A DNA stretch of 37,464 nucleotides from Prochloraceae cyanobacterium PL24a_bin.78 (GCA_028281945.1 JANQIW010000016.1:1-37464), one strand, 5' to 3'. Shown: positions 1-9,854, counted from the stretch's first letter. Program-made: numbers and translations. The notes: generated by a model not told the origin, from the sequence alone.

Positions 1-185
1 AAAATAGAGAAAAAATGCTAAAACAAGTAGCTCAACTTGGTTATCTTGATAATTATGAGGGAATACGTATTTCTAGCACTGGCAAAAAATTTCGGATCTC
101 AAAAGTTGTTATCTGGAATCTCACTAACTATGAAAATCAATACTTAGGGCAAGCTGCTACTTTCTCTAATTGGTGTTTTCTTTAG
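1..185 (+). CDS. MEKHL-domain protein, C-terminal fragment
   Basis: An open frame runs in from the window edge (frame of position 3) and stops at the TAG at 183-185. About 60 residues are present. The tail contains GYLDNYEGIRISSTGKKF, then VVIWNL and GQAATFSNWCFL, which match my memory of the end of the MEKHL domain, a PAS-like module found in cyanobacteria and plants. The function of stand-alone cyanobacterial MEKHL proteins is not established. The gene start lies outside the window, so the length cannot be judged. It lies directly upstream of hli on the same strand, but hli has its own promoter signals. Confidence 0.7.
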   Translation, partial: NREKMLKQVAQLGYLDNYEGIRISSTGKKFRISKVVIWNLTNYENQYLGQAATFSNWCFL

Positions 186-223
186 TTTTGACTTTAAGCT
201 GGAATTTTTCTGACTTATAAATC

Positions 224-252
224 TTGATATTTTTGTAAAATTAAGTTATAGT
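224..252 (+). promoter_or_regulatory. Promoter of hli (sigma-70 type)
   Basis: TTGATA at 224-229 and TATAGT at 247-252 are separated by exactly 17 nt. Both hexamers are close to the group 1 sigma consensus. The predicted transcript start is near 258-260, about 33 nt before the hli ATG. Confidence 0.6.
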
Positions 253-254
253 TC

Positions 255-272
255 TTTACAGAAATTTACAAA
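255..272 (+). promoter_or_regulatory. HLR1-like element (probable RpaB site)
   Basis: Two TTTACA half-sites (255-260 and 265-270) stand 10 nt apart. This is the spacing of the HLR1 direct repeat bound by the response regulator RpaB in cyanobacteria. The second half-site is followed by AA as in the consensus, while the first is followed by GA. The element overlaps the predicted transcription start, just downstream of the -10 box. In high-light genes, RpaB bound in such a position represses under low light. Confidence 0.6.
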
Positions 273-291
273 GACTTGGAGAAGTATATCT

Positions 292-444
292 ATGGAAAAA
301 GAAAACCCTAATGATATAAATTTTGGTTTGACTGCTTCTGCTGAAAATTGGAATGGCAGGCTTGCTATGATTGGCTTTGTTTCTGCTTTAATTCTGGAGT
401 TGGTGACTGGAGAAGGTGTTCTTCATTTTTTTGGTTTAATGTAA
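292..444 (+). CDS. hli: High-light-inducible protein (Hli/Scp), 50 aa
   Basis: A 50-residue single-helix member of the chlorophyll a/b-binding superfamily, sited in the thylakoid membrane. These proteins bind chlorophyll and carotenoid and protect photosystem II assembly intermediates under excess light. The signature FGLTASAENWNGRLAMIGF carries the E-x-x-N-x-R-x-A-M motif of the pigment-binding helix (Glu18, Asn21, Arg23). It is followed by a hydrophobic stretch and the usual short tail ending in HFFGLM. Length is typical. GGAG at 279-282 is the ribosome-binding site for the ATG. The promoter with an HLR1 site agrees with high-light control by RpaB. Confidence 0.93.
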   Translation: MEKENPNDINFGLTASAENWNGRLAMIGFVSALILELVTGEGVLHFFGLM

Positions 445-789
445 AATCTTAATTTCCTTCTTTGTTAAAAAAAAAAGCATAAATCACAAAAAACAGGGTA
501 TATTTTATTTTTATGAAAATCTTATTTGAAGCAAAAAATTAAATAAAAGTTAAATTTTAAAAAAAATTTCTTTCTTTAAGCTATCTTCTTATCTATAGCC
601 ATATTTTTAGTTAACTACTATCAACAAACTAAATGAAGCAAGGATAAATTTGGAAGATGAACTAGAAAATACTTTGCTGTTATCAAAACTAGTCCATCTA
701 TTATCTGGATTTTTAAGCTTATATAATGATGAATTGCCTGTTCATCTAACATATATCCGATATATTTCCAAATTAAAATTAAATCCTTG
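445..789. other. Spacer between hli and sigA
   Basis: An AT-rich spacer between hli and the end of the convergent sigA gene. It contains an A10 run near 467. I see no convincing gene, RNA or strong terminator in it. Confidence 0.5.
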
Positions 790-1953
790 TTACCGAATGT
801 ATTCCTTCAAAATACTATTACGGTTAGGATGACGCAATTTACGTAAAGCTTTTGCTTCAATTTGTCGGATTCTTTCTCGAGTAACATTAAAGATTTGACC
901 TATTTCTTCTAATGTTTTCATTCTTCCATCATCTAGCCCATAACGTAAACGTAATACATCTCGTTCTCGTGGGCTAAGACTATCTAAAACATTTTCTAAG
1001 TCTTCTCTTAAAAGATTTTTAGAAACTTCGTCTTCAGGAGTTTCCCCATCTGCTTCGATGAAGTCTCCTAGGCGAGAATCTTCTTCTTTTCCGATGGGAG
1101 TTTCTAGGGAAATGGGAAGTTGAGCAGATTTAGCAATAAAACGTAATTTTTCGATAGTCATTTCCATACTGGTTGCAATTTCCTCTTCTGTAGGTTTGCG
1201 ACCCATTTCTTGAGAAAGAATTTTAGTAGTTTTTTTAATTCTGGAAATTGTTTCGTATAAGTGAACTGGTAAGCGAATCGTTCTAGATTGATCAGCAATA
1301 GCTCTGGTAATTGCTTGTCGAATCCACCAAGTGGCATAAGTGGAAAATTTATAACCTTTTTCATGGTCAAATTTTTCTGCTGCTCTGATTAAACCTAAAG
1401 AACCTTCTTGAATTAAATCTTGGAAAGACAAGCCACGATTCATATATTTTTTGGCAATGGATACTACTAGACGCAAGTTAGACTGTACCATTTTATCTTT
1501 GGCGTGTCGGCCATGATAGACCATCCTTTTGAATTGGCTTAATTCTAGATCTGATGCTTCTGCCCATTCCGCATCACTAGGGATTTCTCCTAAGTGTTCG
1601 ATTAACTTTTCTCTGATGCGCTCTAATTCTAATAAATCAGCTATTTTACGTGCTAATTCTATTTCTTCTTCAGCTCTTAAGAGTCGAATCCGACCTATTT
1701 CTTGCAAATAAATCCGAATAGAATCTTCTGTATATGGCTTTTTTTTAGTTTGAGTCTTTCGGCGAGTTGTATTGGAGGATTTTTTTGGCTTTTTTCCTCT
1801 TGATTCTGTTTCTGCAAGTTCTTTGAGAACTTCTTCTGGAATTGATGTTGTATTATGGGTTTCTTCCGTTACTGTTGACCAATTCTCAGTTTGTGTTGGA
1901 TTCATAGTTTTTGGTGGATTCATAGTTGCAATTACGTCGGTTTCTTGCGTCAT
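790..1953 (-). CDS. sigA: Principal RNA polymerase sigma factor SigA (group 1)
   Basis: A sigma-70 family protein of 387 aa, the usual size of cyanobacterial SigA/RpoD1. After a Lys/Thr-rich N-terminus comes region 1.2 ([16 protein letters not shown], from about residue 76). Region 2 follows, with [38 protein letters not shown] and [17 protein letters not shown] for core and -10 binding. Region 3 is next, then region 4 with the helix-turn-helix [20 protein letters not shown] that reads the -35 box. It directs transcription of housekeeping genes. A GAGGG lies about 8 nt upstream of the ATG. Groups 2 and 3 are less likely, given the intact group 1-like region 2.4 and the tail [15 protein letters not shown] 774-bp gene-free stretch precedes it, which leaves room for several promoters. 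Confidence 0.95.
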   Translation of the reverse strand: MTQETDVIATMNPPKTMNPTQTENWSTVTEETHNTTSIPEEVLKELAETESRGKKPKKSSNTTRRKTQTKKKPYTEDSIRIYLQEIGRIRLLRAEEEIELARKIADLLELERIREKLIEHLGEIPSDAEWAEASDLELSQFKRMVYHGRHAKDKMVQSNLRLVVSIAKKYMNRGLSFQDLIQEGSLGLIRAAEKFDHEKGYKFSTYATWWIRQAITRAIADQSRTIRLPVHLYETISRIKKTTKILSQEMGRKPTEEEIATSMEMTIEKLRFIAKSAQLPISLETPIGKEEDSRLGDFIEADGETPEDEVSKNLLREDLENVLDSLSPRERDVLRLRYGLDDGRMKTLEEIGQIFNVTRERIRQIEAKALRKLRHPNRNSILKEYIR

Positions 1954-2727
1954 CTTGTTTCCCTCTTTGCTCTTTTTGGTTCAAATTTACCTTTATCTTT
2001 TTCCTTGAACTTAATTAACATAAATAAGCTAACTGTTTCAGTTTTCCCTATTGTGATCATTACTTGGTTCAAGTAATATTTAATAATTCAATCGGATATT
2101 TAAGAACTAAAGCCCAACTGAATTGTAGCCTTTATTACAAAAAAATGGGGTTTGCTTTCTGATTAATTTTTTAGTGCTCCAAAATCTGTTATAGCAGATT
2201 CCATTTTTGCTAGGCTATCTTTCATTATTCAACCTGATATTTAGTTCTAGTTGATTTAAGATTCGATTAAATTATTTAGTATTTTCAGGTATTCATAACA
2301 AATACCTTGAGATTACACCCTATATACTTTAATTTCTCTTGGAAAAATCCCCAGAAATAGAGAATAACATATCATTTATTCATCATCTACATGGAAGGGA
2401 TCGAATTTACCATGGTAATGATCTTGAATTTTTGGCCATAACCAAAAAATCTTTCTAAAAAATTTAAGATGAAATTTATTCAGCATTTTTAGCACTAATT
2501 GAATTAGAAATTGTTGATTAGCTCAGCAGGAATTTTAAAAATCTTAAGCTATTGTAATTAATTTCACAGAAAATGACAGCTAAAAAAGATAAAAAATTTA
2601 ACTCTAGAATGTTTTAATAGACGAGAAAATTTGTTTCAACTAACAAAAATTAAGAATAGAGTAATTCTAAAGGTGTAATATATCTAAGCTCATCAAGTGT
2701 TTTGCTTGATGCCTATTTTTGGGATTT
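1954..2727. other. 774-bp gene-free spacer upstream of sigA
   Basis: No credible ORF or known RNA was found. Two inverted repeats are visible: AGGTATT/AATACCT at 2287-2293 and 2301-2307 (7-nt loop), and CATCAAG/CTTGATG at 2691-2697 and 2705-2711 (7-nt loop). The second lies about 17 nt beyond the stop of the minus-strand deacetylase gene and may be its 3' hairpin, although the nearest T-run lies on the plus strand. The rest probably holds sigA promoters and leader. Confidence 0.45.
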
Positions 2728-3417
2728 TTAATTACTAAATCTATCGCCGATTTTTTGTGACCAAAGATCACTGACGGTTACAAAGCGATATTTTAGTTGC
2801 AAAAGTCTTGGGATCAAATCTTCCGTAATTTTAGCTACCTCACTTCCTCCATGATAACCGTCATGCAAAACAATTAGTGCGCCATTATGAATTTGATGGA
2901 GAATTCGCGATCGCACTACTGTTAATCCTGGATTAACCCAATCTTCTGGAACGACGCTCCACATCACTACACGATAATGATTTTTTTCTAGATGCTTGAT
3001 GATTTTAGGAGTAATCAAACCATTAGGTGGTCGAACATCTGTGAGCTTTTCCTTTTCTATGTCACAAACTTCAGAGATGATTTCTTTTGTTTTGTTTAAA
3101 CTATCAGAAATAGTTTCCCAAGTTAAAAAGGGAAAAGACTTGTGTTGATAACCATGGAGTCCGATCCAATGTCCTTTTTGATAAATCTCTTTTGTGAGTT
3201 GAGGATTTCTCTTGACACAAGCTCCTAAACAAAAAAAACTCCCTCGAATTTGGTATCGATCTAAAACATCCAATAGTCTTGGAGTATATTCTGCATGGGG
3301 ACCATCATCAAAAGTTAAGGCAATGGTCTTTTGAGTATCAGATCCATTCCACAGACAAGTAGGAAAAGTTCTTTTCAGAACAGAATATAAGTACGGATAT
3401 AAATAAGCAAAACCCAT
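2728..3417 (-). CDS. Polysaccharide deacetylase (NodB homology domain)
   Basis: A 229-aa carbohydrate esterase family 4 protein that removes N- or O-acetyl groups from a polysaccharide or peptidoglycan. Motif 1 is TFDDGP (Asp37 base, Asp38 metal ligand). Motif 2 is HGYQH (His88 and His92, metal ligands). Motif 3 is RPPNG at 129-133, where most relatives have RPPYG. The late motif LHDG contains His185. The N-terminus (FAYLYPYLYSVL) is weakly hydrophobic, so the protein could be membrane-attached or exported, but there is no clear cleavage site. The next gene upstream on the same strand ends 31 bp away, so the two may be co-transcribed. The exact substrate cannot be told from the sequence. Confidence 0.88.
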   Translation of the reverse strand: MGFAYLYPYLYSVLKRTFPTCLWNGSDTQKTIALTFDDGPHAEYTPRLLDVLDRYQIRGSFFCLGACVKRNPQLTKEIYQKGHWIGLHGYQHKSFPFLTWETISDSLNKTKEIISEVCDIEKEKLTDVRPPNGLITPKIIKHLEKNHYRVVMWSVVPEDWVNPGLTVVRSRILHQIHNGALIVLHDGYHGGSEVAKITEDLIPRLLQLKYRFVTVSDLWSQKIGDRFSN

Positions 3418-3448
3418 TATTGCATTTTCAAGATTTTCATGATTTAAT

Positions 3449-4450
3449 CTAAGAATATTCTTTTACGGGATGATTTATTCTTTTTAAGGTAATAGGTATG
3501 GATTTTTTTCTTTCATTTTTACCTATTACTTTCTTTTTTTCTAATAAAATTAGGCTATTAAGTAATGCTTCTTGGATTTTTGGCACTGGCTCAACTGTAA
3601 GCATCAACTGAAAATATTCTAATAGTTCTTGACGATCGTTGGTACTCAAGCCTGAATTGATTGCCATTTTAGTGAGATTTCGGACTGCAATCAAGCGTTT
3701 AAGGGATTTAGAATCGCAAAGATCTGTTAATAAGTCAGAATACTTAGTTTGTTGTTGGTTTATCCTAGTAATAAATACTTGCCAAAGTAAAATACCTAGG
3801 GTAATCAATGTACCAATTCCTTGTAAAATCGATCCTGTGGCTAACCAAGGATTTTTGGATTCTACCCAGATAGAAGCAGCTATATAGCTCATCAATGCTG
3901 CAAAACCACCACTAACCACTGCTATAGTAAATTTAATGTTATCTCCCGAAAAAAACCGTTGCCAATTTGACCAAATAATTTGCCAATTTTTTCTTAATAA
4001 AGAATATACTAACAACATGATTAGTACACCAGTGCTAGTTGCAATCAAGAGTATGGGATTCCAAAATAGCATTCCAATGATCCCAAAAGAAACAAGTAAA
4101 TAAATACCTATTTTTTTAGAAGCATAGGGAGATACTATTTTAATAATTTTTTTAACTCTAAGCTTATTGTTATTTTTTCTGGGCCTGAATTGAATTTGGT
4201 AGATTATTTTTTTCCACGATAACAATAGTTTTCTCACGGAGATTTCCTTATTTAATATATCTTTTGGAAGATTTTGCCGGTAATGGCTATGGATTCTAAA
4301 CTTGCTTGGGAAAACATGAGGAGAAATGTTTGTTTGAGAAACATTAGCTTGAAAGAAGTTTTTCTTGATGGTTTTTTTCATCATATTTAGAAGATGATGG
4401 AATTTTCCTAATATTTTCGCTATTTTTAGGGTTTTCCATGATGCCCTCAC
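3449..4450 (-). CDS. Conserved hypothetical membrane protein, four helices
   Basis: A 333-aa protein that I do not recognise. A basic, probably cytoplasmic N-terminus of about 110 residues leads into four hydrophobic helices near residues 113-130, 131-150, 173-195 and 205-227. A soluble C-terminal part of about 100 residues follows, rich in Leu and charged helices (SKSLKRLIAVRNLTKMAI, PKIQEALLNSLILLEKKK), which could be an armadillo/HEAT-like fold. The start used is GTG at 4450. An ATG at residue 23 (MMKK) is an alternative, since neither has a good ribosome-binding site. It precedes the deacetylase by 31 bp and may be in one transcript with it. No function is assigned. Confidence 0.65.
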   Translation of the reverse strand: MRASWKTLKIAKILGKFHHLLNMMKKTIKKNFFQANVSQTNISPHVFPSKFRIHSHYRQNLPKDILNKEISVRKLLLSWKKIIYQIQFRPRKNNNKLRVKKIIKIVSPYASKKIGIYLLVSFGIIGMLFWNPILLIATSTGVLIMLLVYSLLRKNWQIIWSNWQRFFSGDNIKFTIAVVSGGFAALMSYIAASIWVESKNPWLATGSILQGIGTLITLGILLWQVFITRINQQQTKYSDLLTDLCDSKSLKRLIAVRNLTKMAINSGLSTNDRQELLEYFQLMLTVEPVPKIQEALLNSLILLEKKKVIGKNERKKSIPITLKRINHPVKEYS

Positions 4451-4541
4451 TAATATTAGAAATACACAAGATAGTTATTATAAGTCAACCAACCTCAAAA
4501 CTAAAGCCTTTTTCTCTTTAGGAGAATTTTTTGGAAAATGG

Positions 4542-4560
4542 AGATTTACATTGTAAATCT
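4542..4560. promoter_or_regulatory. 19-bp perfect palindrome upstream of the four-helix protein gene
   Basis: AGATTTACA, one central T, then TGTAAATCT form two exact 9-bp arms. The site lies 92 bp upstream of the GTG at 4450 and 86 bp past the stop of the radical SAM gene (both genes minus). No T-run follows on the minus strand, so an operator is a little more likely than a terminator. Confidence 0.35.
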
Positions 4561-4645
4561 TTGATGATCAATCTTCATTGGGATCATGCCAAATCCGTTT
4601 TTGTTTTTCTCCTTTTTCTCCTGATGTTTTCTGTCTCTAACCCTA

Positions 4646-6229
4646 TTAACCAATGGTTATTAATTCTTTCTGATCTCTAGGTTTATCTTTAGGAGATTTC
4701 ACCGAAAGAGCCTCAGTTAGTTTAGCACAACCAAGCTTTTCTTCTAGAATATTCATTACTTCTCTCCCAAAGTCGTGAGGATTCTGTTGCCAAGCTTGAA
4801 GGCAAACTTCTCCAAAAAAAGAACCTAATGGCTCTGGATTCCAAAGTAATTTTTTTGCTGTCCAAGGCATTAAACTCATTGGATCATACCCTTTCTTAAG
4901 TATATTCTTTTTAAAGGCATATTCTTCTAGATGAGTATGTGGTTGTAAGCCGATGAAAAAGATGGCTGGTTCTACTTTTTCTGCTCCAAATATTTTTTCT
5001 AATTCCCGATGATAGGCTATGGTTTGACGAATGGTTTCTTTGGTTTCGTCGATGACGTTAAAGGAATAGTTTACTGATACTAATTCGTTGAATCCTGCTG
5101 CTTTTAGATCTCGGCAATTTTCTAGGACGATGCGGAGGTTATATCCCATACGCATTTTTCTAACTAGTTCTTGGGATCCACTAGTGATACCAATTTCAAA
5201 GTAATTCATCCCTGTCTCTACCATGAGTTTACATAATTCTGGTGTGAGATTATCTGCTCGAATGTATGCTGCCCAATGGATATCTTTCATGCCTGAGTCT
5301 ACTATTTTTTGTAAGAGTTCGATGGCATCTGGTATAAATTTACGGGCTGGGATGAATTGGGCATCGGTAAACCAGAAGTTTTTTATGCCTCGATCGTATA
5401 GTTGCCGCATTTCTGAAACTACTTCATCGGCGGGATTTATTCTAACTTGTTTCCCTTCGACAACAGTATAAATACAGTAGCAACAATTATGAGGGCAACC
5501 TCGCTTGGTTTGTACTCCTATATAAAAGTCATCTTCTTGAAAGTAATATTCAAATTCTGACCAAATTTTGGAAATGTAGTCATAATCACAGGCTGTTTTT
5601 TCTAAGTTAGTGGGCCATTCGTGAATCATTTTTTCTCTGGGAGCAGTTTCACCGACGATATAACAGCGTTGTTCACTAAAATCTTGTTTGCGAATTATCT
5701 TTTCTAATAAAACTTCTCCTTCCCCTACAGATACAATAGTGCCTTTTGGTAATTTAGTTTTTAATTGTTCATAAAAAACACTAACTGCACCTCCTCCTAC
5801 CATGGCGCGTGCATGAGAATTATATTGTTTTGCTCTGTTTAAGCCGGATTTTATTAAGCCTATATTGCGCCATAATTCACTATAGTATGCGGTTGTAACT
5901 CTCAAACCTCCTAATGCGCCTCGAAGTTTGATGAGTGGGTTTTTGGCGTAGTAAAATTCAAAGGCATTTTGTAAGGGGTTGCCTCCTCTTCCTCCTACGG
6001 GAGCGTAAATTTGGATGTCTCGCCAGGAGAAAACTAGAAGGGTTGGTTGGAATGTGTCTATACATTGGTGCAATGCTTGTTTGTAATCTAGGGGTGGTAT
6101 TGTACCTAAGTCGAAGATTTTTTGCTGTGTTTCTGGGATTTGTTTATGAATCCAATCTGCTAGGTATACTACTCCGATGGGAAATATGGGATTACAAGGA
6201 AGTCGAACGTATAGTACTTTCTCTGTCAT
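4646..6229 (-). CDS. B12-binding-type radical SAM protein (PSII high-light acclimation family)
   Basis: A 527-aa protein with an N-terminal cobalamin-binding-like domain (about residues 1-190) and a radical SAM core. The [4Fe-4S] cluster motif is C245-x3-C249-x2-C252 in RGCPHNCCYCIY. The opening VLYVRLPCNPIFPIGVVYLA and the segment YAPVGGRGGNPLQNAFEFYY match the cyanobacterial family that databases call photosystem II high light acclimation radical SAM protein, earlier described as BchE-like. The reaction is not known to me. A role in tetrapyrrole or photosystem II chemistry is inferred from that family name. The gene seems to be transcribed alone. Confidence 0.85.
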   Translation of the reverse strand: MTEKVLYVRLPCNPIFPIGVVYLADWIHKQIPETQQKIFDLGTIPPLDYKQALHQCIDTFQPTLLVFSWRDIQIYAPVGGRGGNPLQNAFEFYYAKNPLIKLRGALGGLRVTTAYYSELWRNIGLIKSGLNRAKQYNSHARAMVGGGAVSVFYEQLKTKLPKGTIVSVGEGEVLLEKIIRKQDFSEQRCYIVGETAPREKMIHEWPTNLEKTACDYDYISKIWSEFEYYFQEDDFYIGVQTKRGCPHNCCYCIYTVVEGKQVRINPADEVVSEMRQLYDRGIKNFWFTDAQFIPARKFIPDAIELLQKIVDSGMKDIHWAAYIRADNLTPELCKLMVETGMNYFEIGITSGSQELVRKMRMGYNLRIVLENCRDLKAAGFNELVSVNYSFNVIDETKETIRQTIAYHRELEKIFGAEKVEPAIFFIGLQPHTHLEEYAFKKNILKKGYDPMSLMPWTAKKLLWNPEPLGSFFGEVCLQAWQQNPHDFGREVMNILEEKLGCAKLTEALSVKSPKDKPRDQKELITIG

Positions 6230-6686
6230 GGATATCTATGTTTATTAAATTATTGCTGTTTTTTCTATGTTAACTTTTTTGAAGGGTTTTTAATTAATTT
6301 GTTTTGCTGATTTGCTATTTGATTTTTGCTTTCAATTTTACATTGTTTTTGTTTCTAAAAAGAGAGTTGATTTCTGATAAAAATTTATTTCTGGAGTCTG
6401 TAGCTAAATCTGTAGCATAGAATTATATGATTTTTTCAAAAGTATGACATACAATGGTTAGGGAGAGACAAGGATGACAAGGGAGATAGGTTTTGGGTTG
6501 GGTATCAACAGTCTAAGAAGCGTTTTAACTCTATTATTATTTTTGAAATTTGGTATTATGACTTCTTCTGCTGATTATGATAATTCTGAAAATCTTTTAA
6601 GTTATCAGTAATAGTTAAAGAATTTCCCTTAATTATTACCGATTATTCTTGAAAATATTACTAAGATTTATTCATTAAATTATTAC
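6230..6686. other. 457-bp spacer with a trace of the dispersed repeat
   Basis: No supported gene. Around 6460-6490 the words GAGACAAGGATGACAAGGGA resemble the complement of the tandem array at 9771-9854. An ATG at 6474 opens only a 45-codon frame that begins inside this repeat-like stretch, and I do not believe it is a gene. Confidence 0.45.
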
Positions 6687-6956
6687 TTAAAAAGCTTGAA
6701 TCCATTCTTTAATTTCGTATTCAGTCCAAATTCCGTTAACCCAATAGGGATCTTCTTCAACTAACTTGCGAATGGTGTTTTCATCGTCTGCTTCATAGAT
6801 TCCAAATACTTTAGTGTTATCTTTGGTTGGACCTAATGTTATTAATATTCCACTTTCTTTTTGTTTCTTTAATCCTTCTAAATGTGCTTGACGATAAGGG
6901 GTGCGTTTTTCTAAGGCATTTTCACAATAGCTACCAAACATAATATATTTTGCCAT
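6687..6956 (-). CDS. YciI family protein
   Basis: An 89-aa protein of the dimeric alpha+beta barrel (ferredoxin-like) superfamily. The opening MAKYIMFGSYCENALEKRTP gives the first strand and helix. RQAHLEGLKKQKESGILITLGP contains the conserved His of YciI-like proteins and the strand after it, and FGIYEADDENTIRKLVEEDPY is the typical late helix with D-P-Y. Length is standard for the family. Biochemical roles are mostly unknown, and some members act on small phenolic or dicarbonyl-like compounds. It lies 146 bp downstream of pheT on the same strand and may or may not share its transcript. Confidence 0.85.
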   Translation of the reverse strand: MAKYIMFGSYCENALEKRTPYRQAHLEGLKKQKESGILITLGPTKDNTKVFGIYEADDENTIRKLVEEDPYWVNGIWTEYEIKEWIQAF

Positions 6957-7081
6957 GAGTTTTGCTTCCTAATTAACAATCAATCTATTCTTTCTGCTAT
7001 AGATAATGGAAAAGTTTAAAGATTAATTTTTTATTTTAAATAATCTTTTTTTACTTTTTCCTAATTATTATCTTTTTTTCA

Positions 7082-9541
7082 TTAACTTCTAAGGGTTAAG
7101 TTAAATTTTTCAACTATTGCTTCTCTAATTTTGTTATGAACTGGATCTACTTCTTCATCTGTAAGGGTGCGATCTTCTGCTTTATATACCAAACTAAAGG
7201 CTAAACTTTTCTGACCTTCTGGTACATTTTCACCAAGATAAAGATCGAATAATTCAATACGATTGAGGATAGATTTTCCTGCTTTTTTCATTTCTTGCTG
7301 AATGGAAGCTACATTTAAATCCACAGGTGCGAAGAAGGCTAAATCTCTTTCTACCCCTGGATAGGTTGAATATGCTTTGAATTTTGGAGTAACTAACTCA
7401 TTATTATTTAAAGCAGCTAATAATACTTCAAAATTTAATTGAAAAACATAAACACTATCAGGTAAATCTCTTTCTTGTCGCAATTGGGGATGAAGTTGTC
7501 CAAAAACTCCCAAATGCTTACCATTAAGCCATAAAGAAGCGGTGCGCCCTGGATGTAATCGATCGTCTTTGTGATCTGGTTGATATTCTACTGAAAAACC
7601 TAAACGGGAAAAAACACTTTCGAGTATGCCTTTTGCTTCATACCATGTCATGGGAGATTCTTTCCCACTACGAATCCAACGACCTATAGGGGCATAATCT
7701 CCTCCTATTATTCCGGCGACTGAATCTGTTTCTTTTAATCCATCCTCTTTCCAAAAGATACGACCGATTTCAAAGGCATTTAAAGCTCCATTACCTTGAG
7801 AAAGATTGTATTCAAAAGCATTAATCAATCCGGAAATTAAATCGTTGCGTAAAGCTGAATATTCTGCTAATAAGGGATTTCCTAGGAGAATTTCATTATT
7901 TGAGCTTGGTTTGACCAAAGAATATTGAACTACTTCAGTTAACCCTACAGCTCTAAAGGATTCTCTTAGATAACGTTTTACTTGTTCTTCAAAAGAGAGA
8001 TAACCTGGTTCTGTTTCTTCTGGCAATTGGTCACAAAAACGATCTAATCCATATAAACGAGCAACCTCTTCGATTAGATCTATTTCCCTTTCTAAATCTC
8101 GATAGCGATATGGAGGTACAGTTACGTTCCAAACATGATCGATTTCTTCTATTTTTTCTAATTTACAACCTAAACGAGTGAGAATTGCTTCTACTTCTGA
8201 TGCTTGAATATAACCTTTGCTATTATTTTGCTTTCCTGACGGTTCTAGTTTTACTGGTCCTAAAATATGATTTATTCTACTTAAACGTAGTTGAATCGAG
8301 GTGCTTAATTGAGATATTTCTCCTCTCTTATCGAATTTAACTTGGCTGACTGGATTTCCTTGAGCTAATTCCTGAATTAGAGTAATTGCTCTGTTTAAAG
8401 CGAATTCAAGTTCAGCATAATTCACTCCTCTTTCATAGCGAGTAGAGGCTTCTGATCGTAATCCTTGGCTTCGAGAAGAGCGACGAATTGCCACAGGATC
8501 GAATAAAGCGGCTTCTAGGACAATATTTTTAGTTTCTTGGTGTACTTCTGTTTCTTCTCCCCCCATGACTCCTGCTAATGCTACAGGGTAATCGTTGGCT
8601 GTAATCAGAAGATTTTGGGGATGAAGCTGACGTTGTTGACTATCGAGGGTGGTAAGGGATTCATTTTCTCTGGCAAAACGAACGCCAATTTGGAGGTTGC
8701 TACTTTCTGCTACTGATTGTAATCTTTCACGATCGAAAGCATGAAGAGGTTGGCCCCATTCCAAGAGAATATAATTGGTAATATCTACCACATTATTGAT
8801 AGGACGTACGCCGGCGGCAAGTAATCGCCATTTTAACCAATCAGGAGAAGGTGCTATTTTAACTCCTTCAATTACCGTAGCAATATAAGCGGGACAAGCC
8901 TTGCCATCAGTAATTTCTAGGGAATTATTTTCATTGGACACAGGAATAGATAATTGATTAACAGGAGGCAATTTAAAATCTTCTCCAGTTAAAGCTGCCA
9001 CTTCTCGTGCTACTCCTACCATACTTAAAGCATCGGCACGGTTAGCGGTGGTTGTGGTGTCTAAAATTACATCATCTAATCCTAGGAGTGGCCTAACATC
9101 GGATCCTACTGTGAGATTTTCTTGAGAAAAAATATGGATTCCGGAGGATTCTTTCTCTAAACCCAATTCTGCTAAAGAGCAGATCATGCCTTCAGAAGCT
9201 ACTCCTCGTAATTTAGCAGCCCGAAGTTTAAGATCGATGGCTGGTAAATAAGTTCCTATTTTTGCTACGGGAACGTAAATATCGGCTTTAACGTTAGAGG
9301 CTCCACAGACGATATTGCTAGGAGAATCCATTCCTATATCTACTTGACAGACGTTGAGTTTGTTGGCATTGGGGTGAGGTTGACAATCGATTACTTTCCC
9401 AATCACTACTCCATCTGCTTGTTTTTTGAGATCTTCGATTTCTTCTACTTCAAAGCCGGCAATTGTTAAGGTTTTGGCTAAGTCTTCAGGAGTACAGTTG
9501 ATTTGTACTAACTCTTCCAGCCATTTTAAAGATATTCGCAT
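7082..9541 (-). CDS. pheT: Phenylalanine-tRNA ligase beta subunit
   Basis: An 819-aa beta chain of the (alpha-beta)2 enzyme that charges tRNA-Phe in the cytoplasm. The opening [14 protein letters not shown] is typical. An N-terminal tRNA-binding (EMAP/OB) domain lies at about 40-150. The B3/B4 editing domain follows ([23 protein letters not shown]), where mischarged Tyr-tRNA-Phe is cleaved. The B5 DNA-binding-like domain comes next ([21 protein letters not shown]), then the inactive synthetase-like core, and the C-terminal FDX-ACB domain ends in [15 protein letters not shown]. Length agrees with bacterial PheT. The alpha subunit gene (pheS) is not in this window, so the two subunits are encoded apart, as is usual in cyanobacteria. 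Confidence 0.96.
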   Translation of the reverse strand: MRISLKWLEELVQINCTPEDLAKTLTIAGFEVEEIEDLKKQADGVVIGKVIDCQPHPNANKLNVCQVDIGMDSPSNIVCGASNVKADIYVPVAKIGTYLPAIDLKLRAAKLRGVASEGMICSLAELGLEKESSGIHIFSQENLTVGSDVRPLLGLDDVILDTTTTANRADALSMVGVAREVAALTGEDFKLPPVNQLSIPVSNENNSLEITDGKACPAYIATVIEGVKIAPSPDWLKWRLLAAGVRPINNVVDITNYILLEWGQPLHAFDRERLQSVAESSNLQIGVRFARENESLTTLDSQQRQLHPQNLLITANDYPVALAGVMGGEETEVHQETKNIVLEAALFDPVAIRRSSRSQGLRSEASTRYERGVNYAELEFALNRAITLIQELAQGNPVSQVKFDKRGEISQLSTSIQLRLSRINHILGPVKLEPSGKQNNSKGYIQASEVEAILTRLGCKLEKIEEIDHVWNVTVPPYRYRDLEREIDLIEEVARLYGLDRFCDQLPEETEPGYLSFEEQVKRYLRESFRAVGLTEVVQYSLVKPSSNNEILLGNPLLAEYSALRNDLISGLINAFEYNLSQGNGALNAFEIGRIFWKEDGLKETDSVAGIIGGDYAPIGRWIRSGKESPMTWYEAKGILESVFSRLGFSVEYQPDHKDDRLHPGRTASLWLNGKHLGVFGQLHPQLRQERDLPDSVYVFQLNFEVLLAALNNNELVTPKFKAYSTYPGVERDLAFFAPVDLNVASIQQEMKKAGKSILNRIELFDLYLGENVPEGQKSLAFSLVYKAEDRTLTDEEVDPVHNKIREAIVEKFNLTLRS

Positions 9542-9735
9542 CTAAATTTAATTTTAATTCCTTTCCTTTGAATATTTTACCAAAGATCATGGTGTTAAAA
9601 TTTCTCTATTTTCATCAATTGTCTAAAAAATGATAGAGTTTAAAAATCCTCAATCTAGGATAAAATTATCTACTCTTTTGCCTTAAACTTCTTCTCCTCA
9701 TTTCTCCCCATCCAAGATTTAAGTAATAGGTAACA

Positions 9736-9756
9736 AGTAATAAGTAATAAGTAATA
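9736..9756. repeat. Heptanucleotide tandem repeat (STRR-like)
   Basis: Three exact head-to-tail copies of AGTAATA, preceded by degenerate copies from about 9720. Short tandemly repeated heptamers are a known feature of cyanobacterial intergenic DNA. A diverged form (AAGTTATAAGTAATAG) occurs upstream of ddl around 14797-14820. Confidence 0.8.
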
Positions 9757-9770
9757 AGATGTACTCTTTT

Positions 9771-9854
9771 TCTTCCTTGTCTTCCTTGTCTTCCTTGTCT
9801 TCCTTGTCTTCCTTATCTTCCTTGTCTCCCTTGTCTCCCTTGTCTTCCTTGTCT
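9771..9854. repeat. 9-bp tandem array (CTTCCTTGT units)
   Basis: About nine units of a 9-bp word, TCTTCCTTG with variants TCTCCCTTG and TCTTCCTTA. On the complementary strand the word is GACAAGGAA/GACAAGGGA, which also appears at about 6465-6485. Three-base phasing makes spurious open frames on both strands. Confidence 0.85.

Noticed and set aside
650..832. 60-codon plus-strand frame with a TTG start
   Set aside because: It runs into the convergent end of sigA, has no ribosome-binding site, and its sequence shows no family pattern.
6474..6611. 45-codon plus-strand frame in the spacer before the YciI gene
   Set aside because: It starts inside a repeat-like stretch, has no clear ribosome-binding site and resembles no known small cyanobacterial protein.
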